NCBI GenBank assembly: GCA_012295275.1
Contig: CM022675.1
Location: forward strand, 9,080,193 to 9,144,192
Length of the DNA stretch: 64,000 bases
Source of the DNA: Chrysomallon squamiferum
Lineage: Eukaryota > Mollusca > Gastropoda > Neomphalida > Peltospiridae
Direction of reading: 5' to 3'
In this document: in pieces, positions 12,937-28,000 of the stretch
Layout: each line of letters starts with the position of its first letter
Numbering within the stretch: the stretch's first letter is position 1
Program-made: the position numbers and the translations under genes
The notes under the pieces: model-generated
Database searches by the model: none
The model's input: the letters and a program-made list of their open reading frames with translations, nothing else
Told to the model about the DNA's origin: nothing

Positions 12937-15282
12937 ATATAATTTAAAAAGAAGAAAAAGAAAGACACACACATTTAAAAGATCCTTTGTTACAAATAAC
13001 AACAGCATAGTTTATTCATAAATAATATATCCTGGTACCTAACAGTTTCTTTTCCTTTAAATGGTATTACTACAAACAAACAGATACACTGTAATGCTAT
13101 AAAAATATTTTATGGTGCTATAAAAAAAAAAAAAAAAAAACCCAAAACCATTTAAATTATTACAGTACTAGATAAAAAAATATATATATAAAAATTTCAA
13201 GCTCCTAATTAACAAAATTAAGAAGATATGATTTACTATTTATTATTTTTTTATTTTAATTTTTTCAAAGTCTAATCAAAGTTAGCTGGCAAAAGTAGGA
13301 ACTTTTGAATCGCTGTTTCTTGTCTGGACTCACCTTTCATCATCTGAATCTACCAGTCTCTTCAATTTTGAAGATTTTTTCTTCTTTTTCTTCGAAGCTG
13401 ATTTTATTTCTTCATTTTCATTTTCAACAACATCATCCAGTAGAGACAAACTTAAAAATAATACTAATAATAATAATAAATAAACATAATTGAAAAAAAA
13501 AATAAAAATAGATACACATTTACAAATGTGGAAGACACCTCACGTAAAACAGCACAGTTTATTCTTAAATAATATAACCTGATATCTGTTTCTTTTCCTT
13601 TAAATAGTATTATTACAAACAAACATACCTTCTAATGCTTAATATAATAGGTATATCAGATAATACTAATCTTCTTAAAAAAAAATTTTGAAAAAGTAAT
13701 CAAAGTTATTCTGAAAAATAAGGAATATTTGAATCACTGTTTGCTGTTTTGGCTCACCTTTCATCATCTGAATCGATGACTCTCTTCAATTTTGAAGATT
13801 TTTTGTTCTTTTTCTTTGAAGCTGATTTTATTTCTTCATTTTCACTTTCAACAACAGTTGATGTGTTTTCATCATCCATTGGAGACAATCTGAAATAATA
13901 AAAAATAAAAAAATAAAAAAATAAAACTAATTTAAAAAAAAAATAATTAAAAAAATAAATAAGACACACACACAGACATACAGACAAAGCCAGACAACGC
14001 CAGACAGACACAGATTTGCAGATACTGAAGTTAACAGGTTCAGTCATCTTTTATAATCAAAATGTTTACAAGAAGTTCAAAATAAAAAATCTTAAAATAG
14101 CAAAAAAAATCCTTCCCTTGTCCTACACCATGTACTAATAACTGGAATCAGCAACTTTTTTTTTAACCCTTCTTCAGTCAAGGTCACACAAGGGATATTA
14201 CACTCCCCCCACCAAAAAGGTCTTAACTGACCATTTTAGCAATCTCAGAATCTAATATAGGTTAAGGAACAGATAAATAGACATCAATTCATTCATATTT
14301 TAACCTTGGATGTTTTTCTGCTCTATCCAGAGAATCCGAATCTCTTCTTTTTCGTTTTCCTTCTTTTCTTTTCTTCAACAACGTCTGCAACATCTTCCTT
14401 CGCTCTTCCGATTTTTTCTTCTTTGATTCTTTCTCTTTCCTTTCGTCTGCTTTTCGTTTCTTGTCATTTTTCTTGTTTTTTTCAGAATCGTTGCGAGATT
14501 TTTTCGCTTTTGTCTTTTTTATTGTTTTAATTTTAATTTTTTCTGCTGTGACTGGTTCTCCTGACTCATCAAGGACAAGACCGTCTGCCACATTTCTCAG
14601 ATCTGTCACAGACAAATCTGTTGGAATTCTCCAAAATGCTTCCTGGAAGTAAGTAAACAACATTTCATAATAAATAAATAAATATTACTTTGCAGTTATT
14701 ATATTTACATTTATATATATACATACTCTTGAAATTATTTTCTAGGTCTCAAAACCATTATGAAAGAAGGAAAGAAAAGAAAGAAAGATACAGCAAAAAT
14801 TAAAAGAAAGAAAGAAAATGTAAAAATTAAATAAAATTTAGAAAAAAAAAAATAAAAACACAAACAAATAATATACTAAATATTACCAAAAAACTCCTAA
14901 TAAAATTTAAATTATATTTTATTAATTAGTTAATTATTATATTATGATTTTTAGGAACAAATCAACATATTTTAATGTTAATGATATTTTGTGAAAATAG
15001 TACAGTGATGCATTTAATATAAATAAATGAATAAAGGCATGATACAGAAGCCTGGAGCATTGCTGGAATGGGAAATACATTATTATATTACATTATATTA
15101 AATTATGTTATGCTATGCTATGCTATGCTATGCTATATTATATTATATTATATTATAGTCACCTGTTCATTTGATGGTGGTGAAAGACCAATCATCTGCA
15201 AAAAGTCTGTAAAAACTGAGTCCTCCATTGCAGTTTCATTTTCATCTGATAAGGGTACTATTGGTATTGGTACCAATATACC

Positions 15283-15347
<65 letters not shown>

Positions 15348-17794
15348 AATTCAATTAAAATATTCTGTTAAAGCACAATGTCAAATATCCAATGATTACA
15401 TCTATAATTCTATAATATGTATGTCATAAAACAAATTTTTCCTCTTAATTCCAAAACCTTGTAACTGTAAAATAAAGTTTACTAATGAAGATTACTTATA
15501 TTTGATTCCAAATTTGAATTCTTTAACCAAAAAGGAGTCATGTGTTTTTTTTTAATAGTTTATTGACAGAGATTATTTTTATTTCATTTTAAATGTGATC
15601 TCTAGTTTATTTTTCTAATAGTTTATTTCATACAGGTTACTTACATTTGATTCTACATTAATGTGAACAGACTTCGATGGTTTATTATTAAAAATTAAAA
15701 ATTAAAAAAAACACTGTAAAATAAATTCTGCAGACTTAATAATAAAGTAAAACATCTCCATCCATGCTTTTGATTTTTTTTAACAGTCTAAAGAATTTTT
15801 TTAATTCTCCTAGGCTATATTTCCATCATGGAATATCCAAACATTTCATAAAAAAAATTTAAAATTTTTAAAATTAATTTTTATTTTAAGACCCCAAATG
15901 GCTATGGAAAATGTTTAGACACTATTTTTTGCCTTGTCTCTGTTATTTTCTTAAATTCTCAGGCTTCTAACAGATATTTCAGTATTTCATGATTTACCGT
16001 CCTTCTCTCTATCATCAGCAGCTCTTCTCAGTTTTGTCTGAATCCAGCCTATTGGACCTCTGTAACCTTTCCCTACAACGTTCCTGATGCAGTCTGCAGC
16101 ACTGGATGTTGGAATTATCTGTCCTGACACATCATCATCGTTGTCGCTGTTGTCATCACTAGAAGGAACATCGTCATCACCATCATCACCGTCTTTGTCA
16201 CTTTTGTCTAAAAAAATTAGTAATTGAAATTTAGGGGTAAAATTTGTTATATGAAAAACAGGACATAACATCAGTTCCTTGCAATAAGGAAGTATAAAAG
16301 AAAAAGAAAAACAATAAGAAAATTGTTCTTATGTTACAAAAATAGATAAGAAAGTTAAGGCACACACAAAAGTGAGACTGTAGTATATATTTAGTGAATA
16401 AATAAATAAACAAATAACTATACAAACAAGTACCTAAATAAATATAAATAAACAAATATACAACAAACAAGTACCTAAATAAATAAAGCTAAGTAAATAC
16501 ACAATTTAAAAGATAAACAACAAATTCATTACATTTTAAGTAAAACTTTTCCATTTAAAAAATAACTGATTAAAATTTTTTTTCAAAGTAATTTTAAAGT
16601 TTTTATACTTTCTAACATCTTGACAAATTTATTTTTTAATTAACTTATAAAATAAATGTTATTTTTGAACAATGAATTAAATAATAATAATAAGAATAAT
16701 AATAATAATAAGAATAATAATAACAACAATAATAACAGTAAATAATTTCTTTAAAAATGAAAACAATATAAATAATAATTATAACAAATCAATAAAACCT
16801 AAAACAAGTTTTTAAAACAAACAAAAAAATCTTACCACTATCATCATTATCTCCTTTCACAATGAATCCATCTCCTTCATCATACCCATCACCATCATCA
16901 TCATCAACATCATCATTCTCATCATCACTGCCTTTTTTCTTGCCACGTCGCTTTTTGTACAATTCAGACTTATCCTGGACTAGGCCTGAACTAAGTAATT
17001 TTTCAATAATTTTATTTTTCGACCTTTTGTGACTGAGTTCGGCTAAAATATTACCAACAGGGTCTGAAATTTGAAAGAATAAAGGTTGAAAAAATAAATA
17101 AAATTTAAAAAAAATGAATGTTTAAGAACATGTATGGCACATTTTAGCTTTCCAGGTATATAGTTTTACACATTTAGTCTATTCTGTTTAAATAAAAGTT
17201 TATTATTGTTGTTGTTGTTGTTATGAATTGTTGAAGTGTTAGTGGTGTATTTCATCCATATTAATGAAATATCATCATCTTCATTTTTAGTGGTTTTTAT
17301 TATATTATTATTGTTGTTGTTGTTATTATTATTATTACTGTTATTATATTATTTTTGTTATTATTACTACTTTTATTAATGTTTTTGTTCTTATGATTGC
17401 TGTTGTATAATGTTATTGTTATTGTTAATATTACTGTAATTTTTATTGTTGCTGTTTTTATTACTATTATTATTATTGTGGTTATTATCATTATTATTGT
17501 TGTTATTATTATTATTATTATTATTACTGATACTCTTGTTATTGTTGTCAATATTATTACTGTGATTATTATTCTTGCTATTGTTTTTCTTATTATTATC
17601 TTTATGGATCCTGTTGTTACTATTATTATTATTAAGTTATTAGGTATCAGCTATTTATTCAAGAAAAGTTCTGAACAACAAACAGTACACTGATAAATGA
17701 CGTGTAAGTATTTTACCAGCAGAGTTTTTGTGAGTTTCATACAAATCTGCCAGCTCAAATTCTTCTTCTTCTGTCCATGTTTTAGATGAGCTGA

Positions 17795-17841
<47 letters not shown>

Positions 17842-18094
17842 TAGCAATAATAATATTAATAACAGTAATAATAAGTAAAAATAGTAATAATAACAATAAG
17901 AACAATAAAAAAATATTTAATAATAATAATAATAATAACAGTAGTAAAGTAGTAATAATGATAATAATAATAATGATAATATTAATAATAAAATGGTAAT
18001 AATAATAATAATAGTAATAGGTAATAACAATTATAATAATAACACCTGTAAAAGTTTAAAATTAAAAAAATAGTAAGATTAATGATATTATTAA

Positions 18095-18128
<34 letters not shown>

Positions 18129-21100
18129 GTAATAATAAGAATAGTTGTAATATTAACAATAAAGTAAAATTAATGGTATTAATAATAACAGTAATACAAT
18201 ACATGCATTTATGACTGTATGTAAGTTGAAGTTTTGTATGTTCTGATAAATTCAGATACACTTATAATTATCTTTTGTATGTGTAGGTATCTGCTATGTA
18301 CACATTTAATAACATACACTCATGTTTGTTTGTTCTGTCTCTATTGCTGAAAATATACACTATTTGATTACTGACAAATTTGCAATAACACTTAATAACA
18401 AAAAGTATATCATTTTGTCAATTTCTCACATTCTGTATAGAACAAAAATCCACATATAACATTATATTTGAGAGGCGAAGCTGATAATTTCCCACATTTT
18501 CAGCCAAACAAACTCTTGTAATACTTAAACCAACGAACAATAACGAAACCACTTTACAGCGAAAACGCACATCGTGTCCAACATCTTGTACTGGATTTCA
18601 ATTTTGATACAAGTACACCCATTAACAAGTTGTTTGCAATTATCTGTCTCTTAACCTTTGGGGTGCAACATTTGGCTTGTATTAAATTAAAACAACCGGT
18701 TTATGTAAGAGATTCAAGCACTGAGTGAACGTAACAGGGTTTTTTTTAAACGTAATTTCAGAGTCAAGCACTGAATAAGCAACTATGTGCGTATCATTTT
18801 CTTGAATCAAATTCGACAACTTCCCAGATTCTTCAACAAAACAAGTACTTGTGATACTTAATGCAACTAAATAAAACTAGAACCTACTTGATATGATATA
18901 CAAATGGATGAAGGAAAAAATGTTCTTATGTTGAAGAGATTTTAAAGTATAAATAAACAACTAAATAACACACTGCATATTCTCTGATGGTTGTTTCAAT
19001 TGTTTATTATGTTTCCCATACTTCAAAATTTATTTTATTTATATCTTGCTGAAATTATTACTATTTTCATACAACTGTTGATTTTTTTTTTTTTTTTTCC
19101 TTTTTCTTTTAACCTCATCATTTTCAATAATTTTATTAATATTATTATACATTTAGACACTATACTTTCTAATGTGTTTTATTTATATCTGACCAAAATT
19201 TTAAATTTTCATGCCTTTGTTTAATTTCTTTCTTATTAATTTTTGTTTATTTTAACCTGACAGTTTTTTTTAAATTAATTAACAAAAGAAAAATAATTTT
19301 AATGATCTCAACGTACATTGTTGTTTTTTTCTTTTTCAGATCTTTTGCACTGGAAATAAGGTTCAGTCTCTTCAGCTCACAAATAATTTGACCTCGACGT
19401 TTGGTGGGATCAGTGAAGCGTTCCATGATCAAATCAACCGTGTCCTTCTCTGAAAATGAAGATTAGTCAAAACAAATTTAAAAATAAAATGAAAGTAAAT
19501 AAATTAAAAATTTTGTTTTAAATAAAATCTGATAGAAAACAATTTTTTGAATACAGAAATTATTAATATGTATTTTATTTATATAAATAGTGAATAATTC
19601 TATAAAAATAATTATTATTATTTGTTTTATTATATCCCCATAATTTATGGGCAAAAATTTTAAAACAATTTTTGAAAAAAAAAATAAAAATAAATAAATC
19701 GTCAAATTTTCTTAAAACAGATATTTACTTAATTTACAAAAAAAATTAGATGGTGCTAAATAAACATCTTTAAAAAAATATATATTATTATACGTATTTT
19801 GTTTTTATAAATATTCTAAAACCAAGATTTAATATTCTTCCAATCATTGTTAAACATAATTTAATTAATATTTTGAAATAAACAACAACCCCCAACCCAA
19901 AAAAAGAAAAAAATTAAAGAAAAAAAAAAAGGATGGTTAAAAACATATATGAAAACAGAAACACATGACAGACATTCATAATCAGACACACAACAGACAT
20001 ACATAATCACAGACACATATTTACATGTCATACCAGGATCTTCGCTGTCTCTGAACATTTCAAATAAATGTAGAAGTTCCTCTTCCTGGTCTTCTGTCCA
20101 AGTGCTTTTTGACTTGCTGCTGTTAAACACAATTAAAACAATCTCTGTAACACATTTTATAATCTTTACCCTCTTTCCAGTTCCAACAAGAGCTCCTTAG
20201 TATAACTGAAGGCAAAATTAAGTGTTTTTCTGAGATAATATTACACTATTTTTATTTGCTAATAACAGTCTCAATAACACCTTTTATAAGCTGTATAATT
20301 ATTCGAATTCCAATGGAGACAAATTGAAGTCAAACTTTAGTGCTTTTCTGGGATAATATTAAATAATGTTTATTGTCGAAAAAAATAATTTGTGAAATGG
20401 TGGTCATATTGTTAATTCTGATTGATCCACAGGACTTTTCCCATTCTAAACTGAACTCCAAGTCTGAAGTAATGCTTTCTTCTTTATAAAAGATATAAAG
20501 GATCATGTTACTAATCCACTAATCCACTAATCCACATCTGTTACTGGAATGATAACAAGTGTCATCAGTCTTGATTAACTCTCCGATATATTTCCCGTTC
20601 CAACCTACTTGAGACTGATAATATCAAGTAGCCATGTCATTTTAACAAAATTAAGGATAAAATTTATAACAAAAGAGAAAGAATTAAAAATATTTAAAAA
20701 ATAATAAAAACGAAAATTTCAAGTCATCGAAGACAATTATTTTTAACTTGGAACTTGTACAACTTTTCTTCATTTTTTTTTTTTCTGAAATATTTTTGTT
20801 TCCTGTAATTTTACAGGATTCCGAATAAATTTTAAGATGAAGTTTTGTTTATAATGAATAAAATTTTTACCTGAAAGATCCATATCCATCTGTGAGTTCT
20901 AGTGATTCCTTTTTACCTTTCCAAAACAACATCTCCATGAATATTTTCTTGTTTGCCTCAGCTATTTCAGTAAACTTGCGAATTATGTATGTCGCAAACC
21001 TCGCTAGTTCCTGTAAATAAATAAACAATAATAACTGTTATTATTATTATTATTTAAATAAAATAAATAAATAAATAACTAAATAAATAATAATAATAAA

Positions 21101-22155
21101 TAAATATAAATAAATAAATAATAAATAATTGTTATTATTATTATTATTCTAAATAAATAATAAAACTTGTATTAGAACAACAACTACTACTACTACTTAA
21201 TAATAATAATAATTAATAAATAAATATATAAATAAATAACAGTAATAATAACAAATTTAAAAAATAACAATAATAAAATAAAAACTAGACAAACTTTTTT
21301 TAAATTTAATATAGATAATTTTTCAATAAATAATAAAAAATATTTAAAATTAAAAAATAATTTTTAAAAAAAAAATCTATAATAATTAGTAATATTAATA
21401 TTTAAAAAGAAACAAATATTTTAACAGTAAATAAAAACAAAGTCCTGAATAATGAAACCAATAATTATAATATCAACAATGAATCAAAAAAAAAAAAAAA
21501 AAAAAAATAAAAAAACTCCTTCCCCAATAAAAAAGAAATCAAGATTTGCTTCAGACTCTAAAATTAAAAAGATATGCTAAAAATCATTTACCATTTTAAT
21601 ACATTGTCTATTAATTAAATAATTCTCGAATTTTTTATTTTTTTTATTTTAAAAGTCCAACAGGAAAAAGGTAAGTCTCAATTACCTGATAGTGTTTCAT
21701 TTTAGCGTAAGGTCCAAGCAAAACTTTCTGAAAAACTCGGAAAATGGAAGCCTGGAATATCATCGCAGGATAGCCAAGGTCCACTGCAATTCGATGTAGC
21801 ATTTTCAAAACACAGTGGTTTGTGTGAATCGAGTTTTTCTCAAAATCAGCCAGCAGCAAAGCGTAAGATTTCAAAATGTCTCCTTTGGCAAAGCTGAGGA
21901 TAAAAGGTTAAATTTTAAAACAGAAGGAATAAAAGGTAAAAATAAAATTAAAATAAATGTTGTAAAAAAAAAAAAAAAAAAAATAGAAAGGTAAAGGATG
22001 GAGATTGTTAAATGTGGATATGATTTCAGTATGATAGCAATAGTAAAAATAGCTAAGATAATTCCTAAAAACAAGATTTAGGATAGGGGAAACAGAGGAA
22101 CACCAAAAGCAAGAAGAAAAGGGGAAAAAAAAAATATATAAATAAATAATAAATA

Positions 22156-22196
<41 letters not shown>

Positions 22197-22210
22197 AATG
22201 AGTCAATTAT

Positions 22211-22280
<70 letters not shown>

Positions 22281-22809
22281 TAATGGAACACAATTCTTTT
22301 CACCATTTCATTTCATTATTTACAACACAATTTAGCCATTCACAAATTACACTTAATAAACATTATGAATCATACTTTTTAATTATTATTTTATTTAAAA
22401 AAAAATCTATATAATTAGTAAAAGATTAGTAATAAACTACTAACGGCCTCCTTGCACACAGAAAAATGACCCCAATTATCAAGTACTGTTACACAACAAC
22501 CATTAGGATTGGTCTGAAATCATTAATCTTTTTAAATAAAAGCTTTTCAACATGATGAAGTGTCTTTAAGTATCATACTGTGGGATCACTGCCCCCATCT
22601 TGATTCCCTGTCTTTGTTATTTTAATCACTCTATTCCTTTCCTGCCATTTTGTAAGATTATAAAGAATTTTGATGTTTGTCCATTTTGAGAGCCACTGAT
22701 ATTTGAATCACTATTTATTTGAATGGTTTAACTCATGAATAATTAATTAACTGAAATAATAATAATAATGATGATATGGATAATAACAATAATAATTATA
22801 TATATATAT

Positions 22810-22854
<45 letters not shown>

Positions 22855-23813
22855 GATGTTAATATAAAAAGTAAATATACTTGTAAAATTATTCGTATTT
22901 TTTTTATTTCTTATAAGACACCTAAATATATGTTTCATACTGAAATGGTTTTAAATATATATATTTATTTCATTGTTGTAAAGTTTTAACAGAGAAAATA
23001 TTGAAAAATAATAATCTATCTGTGTAAAAAGATTTTCAAATTAAATGATTTTTTTTTGGTTTGTTAATTACAACATATATTAATATTTCTGTTACAAGTA
23101 TCATTGTTATTACTCAAAATTTATTATTAGTACAGTTTTGGTGGATAAATTATTTAAAAATAATAACTTACTTGTGTAGAAAGGTTTTAAAATCAAATGA
23201 CTGCTCACTAGTACACACTGATTCAATTTCTTCTTCTTCAACTAAAATAAAATAAATTTTTTATTTTACAATGATTTTTGAAAATATATTATTATGGGTG
23301 TTTGGGGTTATGTTTCGCTTTTTGTTTTTGTGTGTACATGGGTGTGTGAGAGATTTTATTTATGAATAAAATATTTATAAAAAAAAATAATTCATGAAGA
23401 CGAATTAAATCTAAAAAAAATGAAAGAAAAGAAAAATATAAAATTAATTTGATTTTTCATATTAAAATAAATATATAAAAATATAAAAAAAATAAAATAA
23501 TATATAAAAATAATAATAAAAAATAATAATAATAATAAAAATAATAATAAATAAATTAATTAATTAATTAATTAATATTTCACCTTCATTTTCTATTTCC
23601 TCTTCTTCCAGTCCTACTGATGCCTCAACTTGAGAATTTGGTCCTAAAAAAATATTTTTAAATTACAAACTAATTAACAAGGTTTATTTAAGACTTAAAT
23701 CCAATATTGTTTTATCAATTACATCCATACCAAGTAACACAAAAAACAAAGAAAGAAAATGAAAGGTATAGACTGAAACTATCTCTCTCTCTCTCTCTCA
23801 CAGAGAGAGAGAG

Positions 23814-23872
<59 letters not shown>

Positions 23873-24253
23873 CTTAGAATTTTGAGAAAATCTTTCATTT
23901 TTATTACTATTCTTCATTCTATCCAGTTTTTTATGAAAATGTTAACAAAACAAGAGAGAGATAAAACTGAAAGACAGAAAAGGAACACAGACACACAATT
24001 ATACACAACAATTATTTATTAAGAATTTTGCTATTTATTTTGGTATGTGACTACTTAACGATTTTATTATTCACTATAACAGTACTGTATGAATAACAAG
24101 AAAATGTTTTTAAACAAATACATTTGTATGTGTGGGTGTGTATATATAATACATACAGTGATACACACCTATTTATTTAACACATAGCTACTGCCATTCT
24201 TTTAAACAAAACCAAAATAACTGGATGAAAACAATTCTGTAATATTTTAATAC

Positions 24254-24284
<31 letters not shown>

Positions 24285-25002
24285 TATTAATACTATCATC
24301 TGCTATCAAAGTGGCATAGAAAATTAGTTTGTGGTTCATATGAGTTATTCTTTTATAATACTGAATGATGGATTTTAAAACTGATTGAAAGTGAAGAAAA
24401 AAAGAAAAAAAAACAACAAAAAAAACAACAACATATGGACAGAAATGTAATAAAAAGGTGGATTTTCAGAAATTGTATTTAATTTAATTTTAAAAAAAAA
24501 ACAATTTCCCCTCACCATGAGGGTGTCTTTAAGGTGGATTTTAAGACCCCTCCCATCCCTCAACACTAAAGGTGTCTTTCTGAAAAATTAATGTACAGAG
24601 ATTTTAAGAACTGTGAGTTTTTCTGCAACTGACTGTCAGTCAAAATGTGTCATTAACTTATAATTTCCTGCATCCTTTTGCTTCTACAAATCACTAAGAA
24701 CGTTTTCCTGTCTCGGGTAATTAAAAGGCAGGATGAAGGGTCAAGCACATCGAGTAACATGCGAGTTTATTAAACAGGTTATTATTCTTAATAAAGACAA
24801 AATAATAACGTTTGTTTTGTTCAGAGTATTAGAAAGGCAGGAAATTAAGTCAGGAGAGAGGAAGAGAAAGAGAGACAAAAAAATAAAAAATAAAAAATAA
24901 AAAATAAAAATAAAATGAAGACAAAGAAGTTGAAAATAATCGAGGGAAGCTGAAAAGACAGAAAGATTGTCTTTGTTGTCTGAGTGAGAGAAAGACTGTG
25001 TC

Positions 25003-25077
<75 letters not shown>

Positions 25078-28000
25078 AAGACATGCAGCAGAAAAATTGT
25101 GTGTAAAAAAAAGAGGAAAAGAAAAGAAAAAACAGAAAAAGCATTTCAAAGTAAATCTGAAGTGTTTTTTCTATTTACAATTCTTGAGTGAAAACACTTG
25201 AGTTATAATTAGATTTATTAATCAATGCAATACGAGAGTAGGTGGGTGTGTCTGCACACGACAAATACTTCAGAGGTACAAACAAACAAACACAGATTTA
25301 AAGAAAAATGTTATAGAAAATACATGACATTTATTGCTATTTAAAAAAACAAAGTAAATAAAAAAATAAACTAAAATACAAATAATAAATAAATCAAATC
25401 AAGATAAATAAATAAATAAATAAATAAATATATATATATAATAAAAATATTTAAAAAAAATTAAAACACATCTTTTTTGAAGCATTAGGAAAAATTTCTT
25501 CTTCTTTTGTTTTAACCAAGTATTTCTTATCTGTTATGAAACAATAAATTATTCTTACAAACAAGTCTCAGGCTTTAACCTACTTTAAGAAAGAAAAGAA
25601 AAAAAAAAAAAAAAAAAAAAAAAAATATTAGTACTGAGGGACTAACATCCTGCCCGGCCTGAAATTCATCATGTTAAGTAGCTCGTTCCTGATTTGTTAA
25701 TTCATAAACATTTAGAGTCATGTGACCACTCACTGATCAATCAAAACGTACCAATGTTGAGGGGAATGTGCAACAGAGGAAGTCTGCATTCAAAGTGTTA
25801 TAGAAAATTAGTTTGTGACGGATGTGAAATATTCTTTATGATACTGAATGCTGGATCTTAAAACTGTGTGGTTAGAAAAGTGAAAAAAAAAAAAGAAAAA
25901 AAAAAAACTTATGGACAGAAATGTAACAAAAGGTGGATTTTAAGAAATTCTTAAAATCTTTTACTGATTTTTTATTGTTATATATATATATAAAGATTAA
26001 AACAAAACTGTGAAAGGATTACAAAGCAAAAACGGATAAAAGGAAGTTGTAAGTGAAAATTTATTTGAAATCTCCTATTTTAAAGATAAAATTATTTATG
26101 ATATGTTAATATATTGAACAAAAGTGTGGAGTGAGATCTGTTTTGATTTTCTGTACATGTATTCTTTGGATTAAAAGAATAGAAGAAAAACATGAAGATA
26201 ATTTCCTCAACCATGGAGGTGAATCTTCAGGTGGTTGTCATATTTTTTTTTATCTGTGTTGTATGTGTGTCTGGTTGTCCTGAAATATGTACATGCTCAA
26301 ACAAAAAGGTGAACTGTTACGGAAAACAACTTCGTGAAATTCCAAAAGATATCCCAGGTGACACAATGACTCTTGATCTCAGGAATAACAAAATCGACCA
26401 CATAGATCCATCCAGCTTTAAGAACCTTGAGAAGCTTAACGAACTCCTACTCAAGTACAACGAGATTACTTCCCTCGAACCAGGAACATTCAAGTACCTG
26501 AAAAACCTCAAAAACATCGACCTGGGAACCAACAGCATTAAAGTGATCAAGCCTGGAGTGTTCAGTGGTTTGGTGAACCTCAAAGGAATGGACCTGTCTG
26601 AGAATTTTATCGTTGACATCAACGATTCTTTCCAGAATCTTCCGCTTTTGGAAAGACTGGATCTTGGCAACAACCAGATAAAGTCAATCAATGGAATGGC
26701 GTTCAATGATCTGAAGAATCTCATCTACCTTGTTATTCCTAAGAACAACATAACAAAAATCGACAGATTCGTCTTCAGGCCTCTTCAGAAACTCTCCTCG
26801 ATCATTCTGACGAAAAATCCACTGAAAAACGCCAATGCCATCTTTGCAAGAAATCGCCTGCTTGCCTACATTGATTTAACAGACTGTGCCTTGACACGAA
26901 TTCCAACGAAGCTTCCCGCGTCTGTGCAGTATCTGCAACTTCGTAACAACAACATAACACGAATAAGGAAAAATGCTTTTGCTAAAAACAGGCTTTTGGG
27001 CATTCTCGTCCTTGACCAGAACCAGATCAGTGTTATTGAGAAAGGTGCTTTCAGCTCACTGAAGTTTCTTCAGGAGCTTTGGCTGAATGACAACAGACTG
27101 AAAGAATTTCCATCTCCTCTTCCGCTCTCTGTAAAATCAGTTTATCTTTCCAAAAATAAAATCAATGCAGTCTCCAAAGACGATTTTCCAGTCGATTCGC
27201 AACTCAAAAAACTCTCGCTAAAAAGCAATGAAATAACCGATTTAAAACCAAACACATTTCAGGAACTGAAAAATCTACAAATACTCTTCCTAAATCAAAA
27301 TAAAATCTCTAATCTGAAAAATCTAACATTTGCCGGTCTCAATCAGCTCTCTAACCTGACACTAAGTAAAAACTTCTTAACAAATATTGAGAAAGATGCT
27401 TTCCTTGGGTTACAGTCGCTGGCTGAATTACAGCTTGCCTTCATTCCTGAAGTGGACCCTCCGATGAAAATTCACGGGAATATTTTTTCAAATATTCCAA
27501 ACGTAACCTTCATAGATTTGCAGTTCAGTCCATCACTTGCGCGTGAGGCAGTTACATCAGACATGCTTTCTGCTCTTCCAAAACTCGTGGAAATCAACCT
27601 CATGGACAACAATTTGAAAACCATGAGTCCAGAAATGGAGACGTACATGGAAAATGTCACAGCTATAAAAATTGCAGGTAACGAATGGCACTGTGACCAG
27701 AATCTTCTCTTTTTGAAAAAATGGATCAAGAAAAATCCTAGAAGATTTTTTCTATTCAGTCAGATTTTTTGTTCGTCGCCTGACAGTTTACGAGGAAAGA
27801 GAATTATCAAGTTAGAAGATGACGAGTTTGTTGCTGTTACTCAGTTTCCACAACAAACAACGTCTGCAACAACTACAGTACCAACTCGAGCTACTACCAC
27901 CACCAGGAAAACAAAAGTTAAGAAATCAACAACAAAAAGAAGCATTCCAACGACTAAAATGTCCACACAGAAAGTTTCGACATACAAAACAACTCCGATG

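Larger units (their letters stand above)
23644..26191. other. Intronic DNA before the nested gene, no exon seen
   Basis: Part of TIMELESS intron 18. It holds a CT/GA hairpin (23,781-23,815), GA runs (23,824-23,870 and 25,020-25,073), a GT run (25,003-25,020), poly-A tracts and two direct copies of a roughly 170-base segment (24,305-24,480 and 25,795-25,955). A TATATATATATAAAG stretch at about 25,980 lies 200 bases before the LRR gene and could act as a TATA-like element, but similar AT runs abound. Confidence 0.5.

Noticed and set aside
26317-26724. 135-residue minus-strand frame opposite the LRR gene
   Set aside because: Mirror of leucine codons in the LRR gene; no family resemblance and TIMELESS exons skip this area.
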